A stretch of DNA of 64,000 nt. Origin: Lentisphaerota bacterium (lineage in GTDB: Bacteria > Verrucomicrobiota > Kiritimatiellia > UBA8416 > VGWJ01). Below the pieces are notes generated by a model. That model made no database searches. It saw only the letters and a program-made list of their open reading frames with translations, and was not told where the DNA came from. The stretch is taken from positions 1 through 64,000 of the forward strand of contig VGWJ01000001.1 in NCBI GenBank assembly GCA_016873635.1. Reading direction: 5' to 3'. The first letter of the stretch is position 1, and each line of letters opens with the position of its first letter. Shown piece by piece: positions 44,739 to 53,377 of this stretch. Position numbers and translations under genes: made by a program.

Positions 44739-46489
44739 TGAACGGTGCGCGAACGGAAACGGCGGGATTCAGCCGGCAGCACGTCGCCGTGGCTGTCGCC
44801 GCCGCCGCGTTCTCGCTGGCGCTGCACCTGGTGTTGTTTGTCTACCTGCGCGGCGTCGAACTGAGCGTGCCGGTCACGGCGGGGCGCGCCCTGCGCGAGC
44901 TGCCCGCGCGTTCGATGCGTCTGCTGGAGGTGTGGCGAGGGGCGGCCGCGAAAGAGCCGCGCGAGAGCGCGCGCGCCTGGGACGCGGGCCTGGCCGAGGA
45001 GGCGCTGCGCGGGGTCGACGAGCCGCGCCTGGCGCCGGACGAAGCCGCCCTGCGCCCGCCGCAACTGGGCGACGGCCTGCTGGCCGGCGAGGAGGCCGCG
45101 CTGGCCAGGCCGGAGGCCCGGCCCGCGCCGCCGACCGGCCTGACGCGCCAGGAAATGCTCGTCATCGAGCACGCCGTGGTGGCGGACAACGTGGGTATCC
45201 CGCGGCGCGTTCGCGTCCCCGGCGTGGAGCGCGTCGAGGAGGCGGACGTTTCCTTCATCATGCCTCCGGCGGCGGGCGCGGGGGCGGCCCTGGCCGCCGT
45301 GGCGCCGCCGTCCGCCGCGACGGGCGCGGCGTCCGCCGGTCCCGTGGCGGGCGGAACCACCGGCGGCGTGGGCGTGGTCGCCATCGGGGAGGAGCGGGCG
45401 GAGTCCGGCGCGGGGCTCTATCCCGAGCCGCGCGAGGAGATCACTTCGCTCCAGCCGGTCGAGGACCTGCTGACGGTCGACATCACCGTTTTCGAATCCC
45501 TGCGGGACATCAGGTACGGCTACTTCCGCATGGTCATCCGGCGCATCGGGCCGGAGGCGCTGCCCGTGATGCCCAAGGACGTGGCGCTCGTGCAGGACGG
45601 CTCGGCCAGCATGACGGAACAGCGGCTGTACTTCTGCCGCGAGGGCATGATCCGCGCCCTGGACCAGATCGGCCCGGACGACCGCTTCAACGTGGTCGGG
45701 TTCAAGGACGACGTGCAATGGTGCTTCCGGGACTGGGCGGCGAACAACCCGGAGCGGCGGGCCGAAGCCCGGGCTTTCATCCAGGCGCTGCAGTCGTCGG
45801 GCGAGACCGACATCTTCGCTTCGACGAAGGCCCTGCTGAGCCTGAAGCGCGACGCGACGCGGCCGGTGGTGGTCGTGCTGGTGACCGACGGCCGCCCCAC
45901 GACGGGCCTGACCGACAGCTCGGACATCATCGCGCAGTTCACCAGGGCCAACGCCGGCGAGATGGCCCTGTTCACGATGGGCACCGTCCAGACCGCCAAC
46001 GCCTACCTGCTCGACCTGCTGGCCTACTGCAACGGCGGCGGTTCCCTGGTGGTGACGCGGGGCCGGTGGGATATTCCGGACGCGCTGGAACGCGTCGCGA
46101 GCGAGACGTCGCGGCCGGTGTTGCACGACATCGGCTTCCGCTTCGCCGAGGGCGGCGGCTGCGAGGTCTTCCCCGCGGCCACGGGCAACCTGTACCTCGA
46201 CCGCACGCTCGTGCTGCTCGGGCGCTACCCGCGCGGAACCGAAAGCGTTCTCTTCCAGGCCGTGGGCAGGGGACGCGACGCGGTTTGCGACATGATCTTC
46301 GACGTGGGCCTGCGCGGGGCCGCGCGCAGCCGGGACGAGGACTTGCGGGCCGAGTGGGCCAGGCAGAAGCTGTATCACCTGATCGGCGCCCACGCGCGCG
46401 GCGGACAGCCCGAGCTGCTGGACGAAATCCGGGCCACCGCCCGCGCCTACGGTATTGACGTGCCCTATCGGCGTGAAGTATTACCGTGA
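44738..46489 (+). CDS. VWA-domain protein with TonB/TolA-like transmembrane anchor
   Basis: 583 aa. A cytoplasmic N-terminus and a single helix at about residues 16-37 contain Ser26, His30 and Leu37 (FSLALHLVLFVYL). These match the S-x3-H-x6-L spacing that TonB and TolA use to engage ExbB/ExbD or TolQ/TolR. A long Ala/Pro/Glu-rich linker follows, then a von Willebrand A domain from about residue 280 with MIDAS motif DGSASM and FNVVGFKDDVQW, and a C-terminal segment resembling inter-alpha-trypsin-type VWA proteins. ATG overlaps the TPR stop; the stop overlaps thrS. No TonB C-terminal domain. Confidence 0.82.
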   Translation: MNGARTETAGFSRQHVAVAVAAAAFSLALHLVLFVYLRGVELSVPVTAGRALRELPARSMRLLEVWRGAAAKEPRESARAWDAGLAEEALRGVDEPRLAPDEAALRPPQLGDGLLAGEEAALARPEARPAPPTGLTRQEMLVIEHAVVADNVGIPRRVRVPGVERVEEADVSFIMPPAAGAGAALAAVAPPSAATGAASAGPVAGGTTGGVGVVAIGEERAESGAGLYPEPREEITSLQPVEDLLTVDITVFESLRDIRYGYFRMVIRRIGPEALPVMPKDVALVQDGSASMTEQRLYFCREGMIRALDQIGPDDRFNVVGFKDDVQWCFRDWAANNPERRAEARAFIQALQSSGETDIFASTKALLSLKRDATRPVVVVLVTDGRPTTGLTDSSDIIAQFTRANAGEMALFTMGTVQTANAYLLDLLAYCNGGGSLVVTRGRWDIPDALERVASETSRPVLHDIGFRFAEGGGCEVFPAATGNLYLDRTLVLLGRYPRGTESVLFQAVGRGRDAVCDMIFDVGLRGAARSRDEDLRAEWARQKLYHLIGAHARGGQPELLDEIRATARAYGIDVPYRREVLP

Positions 46490-48231
46490 CGACGATGGGC
46501 GACAGGCAGGCACCGGACCTCGATCGAATGCGTCACAGCGCGGCGCACGTGATGGCCGCGGCGGTCTGCCGCCTGTTCAGGGACGTCAGGCTGGACATCG
46601 GCCCGGCGACCGAAGACGGCTTCTACTACGACTTCGACCTGCCCGAGCGGCTGAGCCCCGAGCATTTCCCGGACATCGAAGCGGAGATGGCGCGCATCGT
46701 CGCCGCGGACCTGCCGTTCGAGCGCCTTGCCGTCACCCGCGCCGAGGCCGAGCGGCGGCTGCGGGCGGGCGGCCAGACCTACAAGCTGGAGCGGCTGCGG
46801 GAGATTCCCCCGGAAGAGGAGATAACCTTCTACCGCTGCGGCGACTTCGAGGACATGTGCCGCGGCCCGCACCTCGCTTCGACCGGCGCGGTCGGCGCCT
46901 TCAAGCTGGTCTCCGTTTCGGGCTCCTACTTCCACGGCATCGAGACCAATCCCATGCTGCAGCGCGTCTACGGCGTCGCCGAGGCCAGCGCCGCGGCCGT
47001 GGAGGAGCGCCTGGCGCGCATGGAAGAGGCGCGCCGGCGCGACCATCGCCGGCTGGGCCGCGAGCTGGACCTGTTCAGCCTGCAGGACGAGGTCGGGCCG
47101 GGGCTCGTGCTCTGGCATCCGAAGGGCGCGCGCGTGCGGGCCGTGATCGAGGAATTCTGGCGCCGGCGCCACTTCGAGGCGGGCTACGAGCTGCTGTATA
47201 CGCCGCACATCGGCCGCGGCACGCTCTGGGAGACCTCCGGCCACCTCGGTTTCTACAAGGAAAACATGTATTCGCCGATGGACATTGACGGCAACGCGTA
47301 CTTCGCGAAGCCCATGAACTGTCCGTTCCATATCCAGGTCTACAAGCGGCGCAGGTATTCCTACCGCGAGCTGCCCCTGCGCTGGGCCGAGCTGGGCACG
47401 GTGTACCGCTACGAGAAGAGCGGCGTGCTGCAGGGCCTGCTGCGCGTGCGCGGGTTCACCCAGGACGACGCGCACATCTTCTGCACGCCGGACCAGGTCG
47501 AATCCGAGGTCGCGGACACGGTGCGCTTCGCCCGGCGCATGCTCCGGGCGTTCGGGTTCGCGGAGATTTCGGCCTACCTCTCCACCAGGCCGGCCCGGGC
47601 CGTGGGCGAGACGGCGCGCTGGGAGCAGGCCACCGCTTCCCTGCGCGGCGCGCTCGACGGCGAGGGCATGCCCTATCACGTGGACGAGGGCGGCGGCGCG
47701 TTCTACGGGCCGAAGATCGACCTCAAGATCCGGGACGCCATCGGCCGCGAGTGGCAGCTCAGCACCATCCAGTTCGATTTCAACGAGCCGGAGCGCTTCG
47801 GCCTGTCCTTCGTGGGGGCCGACGGCGGCGAGCACCGCCCGTACATGGTGCACCGCGCGCTGCTCGGCAGCCTGGAGCGCTTCTTCGCCATTCTCATCGA
47901 GCATCACGCGGGGGCTTTCCCGCTGTGGCTGGCCCCCGAGCAGGCGCGGGTGTTGCCGCTCACGGAGAAGCAGGCGGACTACGCCGAATCCGTGGCCGGC
48001 GCGCTGGGCGAACGGGACGTGCGGGTGAAGGTGGACGGGCGATCGGAGAAAGTGGGCGCCAAGATCCGCGACGCGCAGATCGAGAAGGTGCCCTACATGC
48101 TGATCGTCGGCCCGCGCGAGGTTGAACAGGGAACGGTGTCGGTGCGCAGCCGGACGGAAGGCGACCGGGGGGCGATGACCGTTGACGCCCTCGCGGCCCT
48201 GCTGGCCGCCGAGAACGTTCCCCGGGAGTAG
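46486..48231 (+). CDS. thrS: Threonyl-tRNA synthetase, short form without TGS domain
   Basis: 581 aa. Class II synthetase. The editing domain has HSAAHVMA and CRGPHL; the catalytic core has motif 2 (YRYEKSGVLQGLLRVRGFTQDDAHIF) and the zinc ligands around KPMNCPFH. The anticodon domain ends the protein. Bacterial ThrS normally has a 60-residue N-terminal TGS domain; here the protein opens directly with the editing domain. The GTG start overlaps the VWA stop; an ATG lies three codons on. Confidence 0.92.
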   Translation: MTTMGDRQAPDLDRMRHSAAHVMAAAVCRLFRDVRLDIGPATEDGFYYDFDLPERLSPEHFPDIEAEMARIVAADLPFERLAVTRAEAERRLRAGGQTYKLERLREIPPEEEITFYRCGDFEDMCRGPHLASTGAVGAFKLVSVSGSYFHGIETNPMLQRVYGVAEASAAAVEERLARMEEARRRDHRRLGRELDLFSLQDEVGPGLVLWHPKGARVRAVIEEFWRRRHFEAGYELLYTPHIGRGTLWETSGHLGFYKENMYSPMDIDGNAYFAKPMNCPFHIQVYKRRRYSYRELPLRWAELGTVYRYEKSGVLQGLLRVRGFTQDDAHIFCTPDQVESEVADTVRFARRMLRAFGFAEISAYLSTRPARAVGETARWEQATASLRGALDGEGMPYHVDEGGGAFYGPKIDLKIRDAIGREWQLSTIQFDFNEPERFGLSFVGADGGEHRPYMVHRALLGSLERFFAILIEHHAGAFPLWLAPEQARVLPLTEKQADYAESVAGALGERDVRVKVDGRSEKVGAKIRDAQIEKVPYMLIVGPREVEQGTVSVRSRTEGDRGAMTVDALAALLAAENVPRE

Positions 48232-48248
48232 ACAGTAGAAAGGAGTAT

Positions 48249-48800
48249 ATGGCGCCGTATCCAGACCGAGCGAGATCACAGAGTCGGACGTTTGTCAGGG
48301 TGAACCACAACATACGGGTGCCGGAGGTGCGCTGCATCGACGCGGACGGCAACATGGTGGGCGTGATTGCCACGCGCGAGGCCCGGTCGCTGGCGGAACA
48401 GCGCGGGCTCGATCTCGTGGAGGTGTCGCCCAATGCCGAGCCGCCCGTGTGCCGGATCATGGATTTCGGGAAGTACCGGTACGAGGAAAGCCGCAAGCAG
48501 CGCGAGGCCCGGCGGCACCATCACAGCCACGCCATCAAGGAAATAAAGTTCCGGGCCAACGTGGCGGAGCACGACTACCAGACCAAGGTCGGCCACCTGA
48601 AGGAATTCCTGCGGAAAGGCTACAAGGTCAAGGTGTCGCTGATGTTCCGCGGCCGCGAGAACGCCCACCGCGAGCTGGGTTTCGAGCTGGTCAACCGCGT
48701 GCTCAAGGACTGCGGCGACGGCGGCAGCGTGGACCAGCCGCCGCGGCTCATGGGCCGCACCATCATCGCCATGCTCTCGGGCCGGCCGTCCCGGAATTGA
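48249..48800 (+). CDS. infC: Translation initiation factor IF-3
   Basis: 183 aa. N-domain VRVNHNIRVPEVRCIDADGN, linker and C-domain KEIKFRANVAEHDYQTKV ... RGRENAHRELG. It uses an ATG start with AAAGGAG, not the rare AUU known from E. coli. Start of the infC-rpmI-rplT group and directly after thrS, a classic gene order. Confidence 0.94.
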   Translation: MAPYPDRARSQSRTFVRVNHNIRVPEVRCIDADGNMVGVIATREARSLAEQRGLDLVEVSPNAEPPVCRIMDFGKYRYEESRKQREARRHHHSHAIKEIKFRANVAEHDYQTKVGHLKEFLRKGYKVKVSLMFRGRENAHRELGFELVNRVLKDCGDGGSVDQPPRLMGRTIIAMLSGRPSRN

Positions 48801-48810
48801 ACCGCAAAAA

Positions 48811-48852
48811 AAGACTGGACGGAGGCGGGCGCGGCCACTAGTCTTCCCGCCT
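48811..48852 (+). promoter_or_regulatory. Potential pseudoknot leader between infC and rpmI
   Basis: AAGACT (48811-48816) can pair with AGTCTT (48840-48845). AGGCGGG (48823-48829) can pair with CCCGCCT (48846-48852). The two pairings interleave, giving either a pseudoknot or two exclusive hairpins. In E. coli, L20 represses rpmI-rplT by binding a pseudoknotted leader at this genomic place, so a similar control is plausible. A CG-alternating run at about 48868-48890 follows. Confidence 0.35.
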
Positions 48853-48910
48853 TTGATGCCCGCGACGGCGCGCGCGCGTGCGCGCGCGCGGAGCGGCCGG
48901 AGAAGACAGC

Positions 48911-49105
48911 GTGCCCAAACAGAAGACCAAGAAGGCGGCGGCGAAGCGGTTCAAACGCACGGCCGGCGGCAAGATCCGCTACGGGAAGGCCGGGGCGAGC
49001 CATCTGCTGTCGTCGAAAACGCGCAAGCGCAAACGCGGCCTGCGCAGCAGGCGGGTGCTGAGCGCGGTGGAAGCCAGGCGCGTCGAGCCCCTGCTGGCCA
49101 GATGA
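48911..49105 (+). CDS. rpmI: Ribosomal protein L35
   Basis: 64 aa. Starts with GTG ([20 protein letters not shown]), preceded by GGCCGGAGAAGACAGC. The [13 protein letters not shown] and [15 protein letters not shown] motifs are diagnostic. Conventional length. The longer ORF in the track starts in noncoding sequence. Confidence 0.93.
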   Translation: MPKQKTKKAAAKRFKRTAGGKIRYGKAGASHLLSSKTRKRKRGLRSRRVLSAVEARRVEPLLAR

Positions 49106-49125
49106 TTTCTTCGGGAGGTTGACCG

Positions 49126-49482
49126 ATGCCCAGAGCGACCAATGCGCCGGCTTCGCGGCGCAGGCGAAAACGCCGCCTGGCCCTGGCGAAGGGGTTCCGG
49201 GGCGGCCGCAGCAAGCTCTTCCGCCAGGCCACGGAGGCGGTGGACCGCGCCATGCGCATGGCCACCGAGCACCGCAAGCAGAAGAAGCGCACTTACCGCG
49301 CGCTGTGGATAGCGCGGCTTTCGGCCGCCTGCCGCGAGCGCGGTCTTTCGTACAGCCGCTTTACCGAAGGCCTGCGCCGCAGGAGCGTGGGCCTCAACCG
49401 CAAGATGCTTTCCGAGATCGCCATCCACGATCCGGAAGGCTTTGGCAGGATCGTCGAAATCGCGAAGGCGGGCCTTTCGTAA
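49126..49482 (+). CDS. rplT: Ribosomal protein L20
   Basis: 118 aa. Family features: LALAKGFRGGRSKLFRQATEAVDRA, RTYRALWIARLSAACRERGLSYSRF and GLNRKMLSEIAI. GGGAGG precedes the ATG. 23S rRNA binding; in many bacteria also the autoregulator of its operon. Confidence 0.95.
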   Translation: MPRATNAPASRRRRKRRLALAKGFRGGRSKLFRQATEAVDRAMRMATEHRKQKKRTYRALWIARLSAACRERGLSYSRFTEGLRRRSVGLNRKMLSEIAIHDPEGFGRIVEIAKAGLS

Positions 49483-49498
49483 ATCGCTTCGCGTGGAG

Positions 49499-49528
49499 AA
49501 AGGCCATCTTTCGGGATGGCCTTTTTTT
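49499..49528 (+). terminator. Rho-independent terminator or attenuator between rplT and pheS
   Basis: AAAGGCCATC-TTTCGG-GATGGCCTTT is a perfect 10-base stem with a run of seven T. It ends six bases before the pheS ATG, so any read-through couples ribosomal and synthetase genes. Its closeness to the start suggests attenuation or a retained terminator with a separate promoter for pheS inside rplT. Confidence 0.8.
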
Positions 49529-49534
49529 GTTGCC

Positions 49535-50554
49535 ATGGACGCCGAAGGACTGCGGAGGATGAAGGATGAGGCGCAGGCCGCCTGCGCCGCCGCGGCGGAC
49601 CTCGCCGCCCTGGAACAGGTGCGCGTCAGGTACCTGGGGCGGCAGGGGCTGCTGCGCGACATCACGCCGGCTTTGAAGACGGCGCCGGCCGAACAGCGGG
49701 CGGAGCTGGGACGGCTCGCCAACGCGCTCAAGACCGCGCTGGCGGAAGCCCTGGCGGCGCGCCGCGCCGCGCTCGCGGCGGGCGCGGCGGGCGCGTCCGG
49801 GCCGCGGTTCGACTGCAGCCTGCCGGGACGCTGGCACCGGCCGGGAACGCTGCATCCGGTGTCGCGCGTGATCGCCGATACGGCCGCGATCTTCCGCACC
49901 ATGGGCTTCACCGTGGCCGACGGCCCCGACGTGGAAACCGGCTATCACAACTTCGAGGCGCTCAACACGCCGCCGCACCATCCTTCGCTCGACGCGACGG
50001 ACACCTTCTGGCTGGCCAGCGGCGAGCTGCTGCGCACGCAGACCTCGCCCGTGCAGATCCGCGTCATGGAAAGCCGCCGCCCGCCCGTGCGCGTCATCAC
50101 GCCCGGCCGCTGCTACCGCCGCGACACCACCGACGCCACGCACAGCGCGAACTTCCACCAGATCGAGGGGCTGGTCGTGGACCGCGACGTCTCGCTGGCG
50201 GACCTGAAGGGCACGCTGGCGCATTTCGCGCACCTCATGATGGGCCCGCGCGTAAAGGTGCGCTTCCGGCCGCATTTCTTCCCCTTCACGGAACCCAGCG
50301 TGGAATACGACTTCTCCTGCCACGTGTGCGGCGGCGGCGGCTGCCGCGTGTGCAAGGACAGCGGCTGGATCGAGATCGCCGGCGCGGGCATGGTGGATCC
50401 GCGCGTCTTCATGAAGGTGGGCTATGATCCCGAGGAGTTCACCGGCTTCGCCTTCGGCATGGGCGTGGAGCGCATGGCCATGATCAAGTACGGCATCACG
50501 GACATCCGCACCCTCTACGAGAACGACGTGCGGTTTCTGGAGCAGTTCCGGTGA
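49535..50554 (+). CDS. pheS: Phenylalanyl-tRNA synthetase alpha subunit
   Basis: 339 aa. Class II catalytic core: HPVSRVIADTAAIFRTMGF, CYRRDTTDATHSANFHQIEG (motif 2) and FGMGVERMAMIKYGITDIR (motif 3). A coiled-coil N-terminus precedes it. The usual zinc-like CHVCGGGGCRVCKDSGW is present. ATG directly after the terminator hairpin; the stop overlaps pheT by four bases. Confidence 0.95.
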   Translation: MDAEGLRRMKDEAQAACAAAADLAALEQVRVRYLGRQGLLRDITPALKTAPAEQRAELGRLANALKTALAEALAARRAALAAGAAGASGPRFDCSLPGRWHRPGTLHPVSRVIADTAAIFRTMGFTVADGPDVETGYHNFEALNTPPHHPSLDATDTFWLASGELLRTQTSPVQIRVMESRRPPVRVITPGRCYRRDTTDATHSANFHQIEGLVVDRDVSLADLKGTLAHFAHLMMGPRVKVRFRPHFFPFTEPSVEYDFSCHVCGGGGCRVCKDSGWIEIAGAGMVDPRVFMKVGYDPEEFTGFAFGMGVERMAMIKYGITDIRTLYENDVRFLEQFR

Positions 50555-52956
50555 AAGTCCCGATCGCGTGGCTCAGGGAATGCGTCGACTTCGACGCGAC
50601 CCCCGGGGCGCTGGCCGAGGCGCTGACCATGTCCGGCATGGAAGTGGAGGGGATCGTCGCGGAGAAGCGCGCCCCGGACGGCGTCGTGGCCGCCCGCATC
50701 GTGGCGGTGACGCCGCATCCCGACGCGGACCGCCTGCGCCTCTGCCGGGTGGACGACGGCCGCGGCGAGGTCGAAGTCGTATGCGGCGCGGACAACGCGG
50801 CGCCGGGCGTCACGGCGCCGCTGGCGCGGCCGGGGGCTTCGCTCGCGGACGGAACGGTCGTGAGGGAAAGCGCGATCCGCGGCCGCGCGTCGGCCGGCAT
50901 GCTCTGCGCCGAGGACGAGCTCGGGCTTTCCGACGACCATTCCGGCATCATGATCCTGCCCGACGGCGTCAGGCCGGGAACGCCCCTGGCGGAAGTCCTG
51001 GGGCCGCCCGACACCGTCCTGGAGGTCGAGGTCACCTGGAACCGGCCGGACTGCCTGAGCATCATGGGCGTCGCGCGCGAGGTGGGCGCCATCTTCCGCC
51101 GGCCGGTCAGGCGTCCGGACGTGTCGTTCGCGGAAGAGGGCGGGCCGGCGGCCGCGCTGGCCGCGGTCAGGGTGGAGGATCCGGCGGGGTGCCCGCGGTA
51201 CACGGCCCGTGTTCTGACCGGCGTGCGCGTTGCGCCGTCGCCATGGTGGCTGCGGCGCCGCCTGCTGCAGTGCGGCGTGCGTCCGATCAACAACGTCGTG
51301 GACGTGACCAACTACGTGCTTCTGGAATGCGGGCATCCGCTGCACGCTTTCGATCGCGAGCGGCTGGAGGGCCGCGCGGTGGTCGTGCGGCGCGGGCGGC
51401 CGGGCGAGATCATGGCGACCATCGACGGAGCGCGGCGCAAGGTGGAAGGCCTGCTGGTGATCGCCGACGCGGCCGGGCCCGTGGCCGTGGCGGGCGTCAT
51501 GGGGGGGATGAAGAGCGAGATCCGCCCCGCGACTTCCGCCGTGCTGATCGAGAGCGCCCGCTTCCATCCGCCCGCCATCCGCGCGGCGTCGTCGGCGCTG
51601 GGGCTGAGCACGGAATCGTCGTATCGTTTCGAGCGCGGCGTGGACGGCGAGGGCGTGGACTGGGCGAGCCGCCGGGCGGCGGCGCTGATGCTGCGGACGG
51701 CGGGCGGGAGCGCGGCGCGCGGCGTCATCGATCTGTACGCCGGGCCGCCGGCGCCGCGGAGAGTGACGTGCCGTTTCGCGCGCGTGCGGTCGCTGCTGGG
51801 CATGGAGGTGCCGGCGGACGAGATCGTGGACATTCTGTCCGCGCTGGGCATGGGCGTGGCCGGGCGCACCGCGGCGGCCTGCGAAGTCGTCGCGCCCGGC
51901 TACCGGCCGGACATCGAGCTGGAGGCCGATCTGATCGAAGAGGTCGCGCGGCTGCACGGCCTGGACCGGGTTCCGGCGCCGATGCCGGCGTGCCGCGTGG
52001 CGCCGGGCGGGCCCGACGAGCAGGAGGCCCGGGCCCTGGATGGTTTACGCGCCGACCTCGCGGCGCTGGGCCTCAGCGAAATCATGAACTACAGCTTCGT
52101 GTCCGCGGACCTTCTGAAAACGGTCCCGGCGGGCGACCCGGCGACGCGGGTGGAGCTGCCCAACCCGGTCAACCGCGACCAGTCGGTCCTGCGCGACTCG
52201 CTGTTGCCGCAGATGGCGGCGACCGTCGGGCGGAACGTGTCGCGCCAGTCGTGCGATCTGGGCCTGTTCGAGATCGGCCGCACGTTCGCGCGCAAGGCGG
52301 ACGGCACGACCGCCGAGAAGACGCGCGTGGCGCTGGGCCTGCTGGGGCGGCCCGCCCGGATCGGGATGCCCGGCCGCGGCGCCGCGACCGGAGAAGAAAC
52401 GTTCCTGGAATTGAAAGGCCTCATCGAGGGCCTGTGCGTCTGCCGGCGCCTGGGCCCTCTGCAGGTGGAAAGCGTCGCGTTTCCCGCGCTTGAGGACGGC
52501 TGGGCGGTGGCTCTCCGCGCCGCCGGCGCGGTTATCGGCATGGCCGGCCTGCTGCGCGAGGACATCGCGCGCGAGTGGCGCCTGCCGGGGCCGGCCGGGC
52601 TCGCCGAGCTGGACGTGGCGGCCCTGCTGGCGGGCGCTTTCGACGTTCCGGTCTGCCGTCCGGTGCCGCTCTACCCCGCGGTGGCGCGGGACATCGCGCT
52701 GGTGGTGGACGAGAGCGTCACGCACGCCCGCGTGCTCGAGGCCATCGCCGCGGGCGCCCCCAAGGAGTTGACACAAGCCTGTCTGTTTGATACATTCCGT
52801 AGTGAGGGTATCGGCAAGGACAAGAAGAGCCTGGCCTATTCCCTCGTGTACAGGGCAATGGACCGTACCTTGACGGATGAGGATGCGAACGCGTATCATG
52901 AAGCCGTCAAGAACGTGTTGCGCAAGAAGCTGAACGCACAAATCAGAGAGGGTTAG
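50551..52956 (+). CDS. pheT: Phenylalanyl-tRNA synthetase beta subunit
   Basis: 801 aa, normal length. tRNA-binding OB domain (VVEVTPHPDADRLRLC-like segment near residues 50-60), B3/B4 editing domain (HPLHAFDRERLEG), catalytic-like core (NPVNRDQSVLRDSLLP) and a C-terminal ferredoxin-like anticodon domain (PLYPAVARDIALVVDE). GTG start overlapping pheS. The last 60 codons use less GC than the rest. Confidence 0.94.
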   Translation: MKVPIAWLRECVDFDATPGALAEALTMSGMEVEGIVAEKRAPDGVVAARIVAVTPHPDADRLRLCRVDDGRGEVEVVCGADNAAPGVTAPLARPGASLADGTVVRESAIRGRASAGMLCAEDELGLSDDHSGIMILPDGVRPGTPLAEVLGPPDTVLEVEVTWNRPDCLSIMGVAREVGAIFRRPVRRPDVSFAEEGGPAAALAAVRVEDPAGCPRYTARVLTGVRVAPSPWWLRRRLLQCGVRPINNVVDVTNYVLLECGHPLHAFDRERLEGRAVVVRRGRPGEIMATIDGARRKVEGLLVIADAAGPVAVAGVMGGMKSEIRPATSAVLIESARFHPPAIRAASSALGLSTESSYRFERGVDGEGVDWASRRAAALMLRTAGGSAARGVIDLYAGPPAPRRVTCRFARVRSLLGMEVPADEIVDILSALGMGVAGRTAAACEVVAPGYRPDIELEADLIEEVARLHGLDRVPAPMPACRVAPGGPDEQEARALDGLRADLAALGLSEIMNYSFVSADLLKTVPAGDPATRVELPNPVNRDQSVLRDSLLPQMAATVGRNVSRQSCDLGLFEIGRTFARKADGTTAEKTRVALGLLGRPARIGMPGRGAATGEETFLELKGLIEGLCVCRRLGPLQVESVAFPALEDGWAVALRAAGAVIGMAGLLREDIAREWRLPGPAGLAELDVAALLAGAFDVPVCRPVPLYPAVARDIALVVDESVTHARVLEAIAAGAPKELTQACLFDTFRSEGIGKDKKSLAYSLVYRAMDRTLTDEDANAYHEAVKNVLRKKLNAQIREG

Positions 52957-53170
52957 CTCCGGCATCCGATGAGACGAACGGGCCGGGTTGTGAGAAACCC
53001 ATGATCCTGTGGATGAGAGATCGATTACCTGCTGCGACGTTCCCCGTCGGGGAGGCGACGCCGCGTTTGTTCGCTCGCGATGATTGCGGGGCGTTGATGA
53101 GCGCCGACGGGATGCTGTTCCGCCGGCACGGCGCGCCGTTCCGGGAAAGACGGGTAAGAGGATCGCCCCC
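52957..53170. other. Intergenic region upstream of the 6S-like RNA
   Basis: No convincing ORF. It includes a small GC hairpin (GTTCCCCGTCGGGGAGG) and must hold the promoter for the RNA that follows. The only candidate -10, TAAGAG at 53155, lacks a good -35, so I do not annotate a promoter. Confidence 0.35.
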
Positions 53171-53364
53171 AGGGAAAAATACCCTGCCTTGTTCGTTAAT
53201 AGGCTGAAATCTCTGACCCAGTAATCACATACAGGGGAGCTCGAACGCCGCGCGGCCCGAAGGCCCCTTCGGGGGGACTCGGAAAGCGTGGGATAGAGCA
53301 CCCACCTCGTTCGCGAGGTTCAGAGATGATGGCCTCTACGGCAGATGGCGGGGTATTTTTCCCT
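53171..53364 (+). ncRNA. ssrS: 6S RNA-like structured RNA
   Basis: About 194 nt. AGGGAAAAATACCCTGCC pairs with GGCGGGGTATTTTTCCCT, a nearly perfect 18-base closing stem. Inside, ATCTCTGA pairs with TCAGAGAT, then comes a long internal region with an apical hairpin (CCCGAAGG/CCTTCGGG) and small hairpins on the 3' side (GTGGG/CCCAC and ACCTCG-TTCG-CGAGGT). Length, layout and the 5' pattern TTGTTCG...GGC...CTGACCC resemble bacterial 6S RNA. The context also fits: rarA and 5-formyl-THF cyclo-ligase follow, the latter being the classic ssrS neighbour in E. coli. Confidence 0.68.
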
Positions 53365-53377
53365 CGGGGAGACCTCG

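Noticed and set aside
41135-46489. Ordinary TonB or Tol-Pal system
   Set aside because: No TonB C-terminal domain, TolA, TolB or Pal is encoded; the fourth gene is a VWA protein.
53171-53364. SRP RNA, tmRNA or a riboswitch instead of 6S
   Set aside because: No SRP GGAAGG/GCAGCC loop pair and no tRNA-like end with a tag ORF. Length, closing stem and neighbours fit 6S better.
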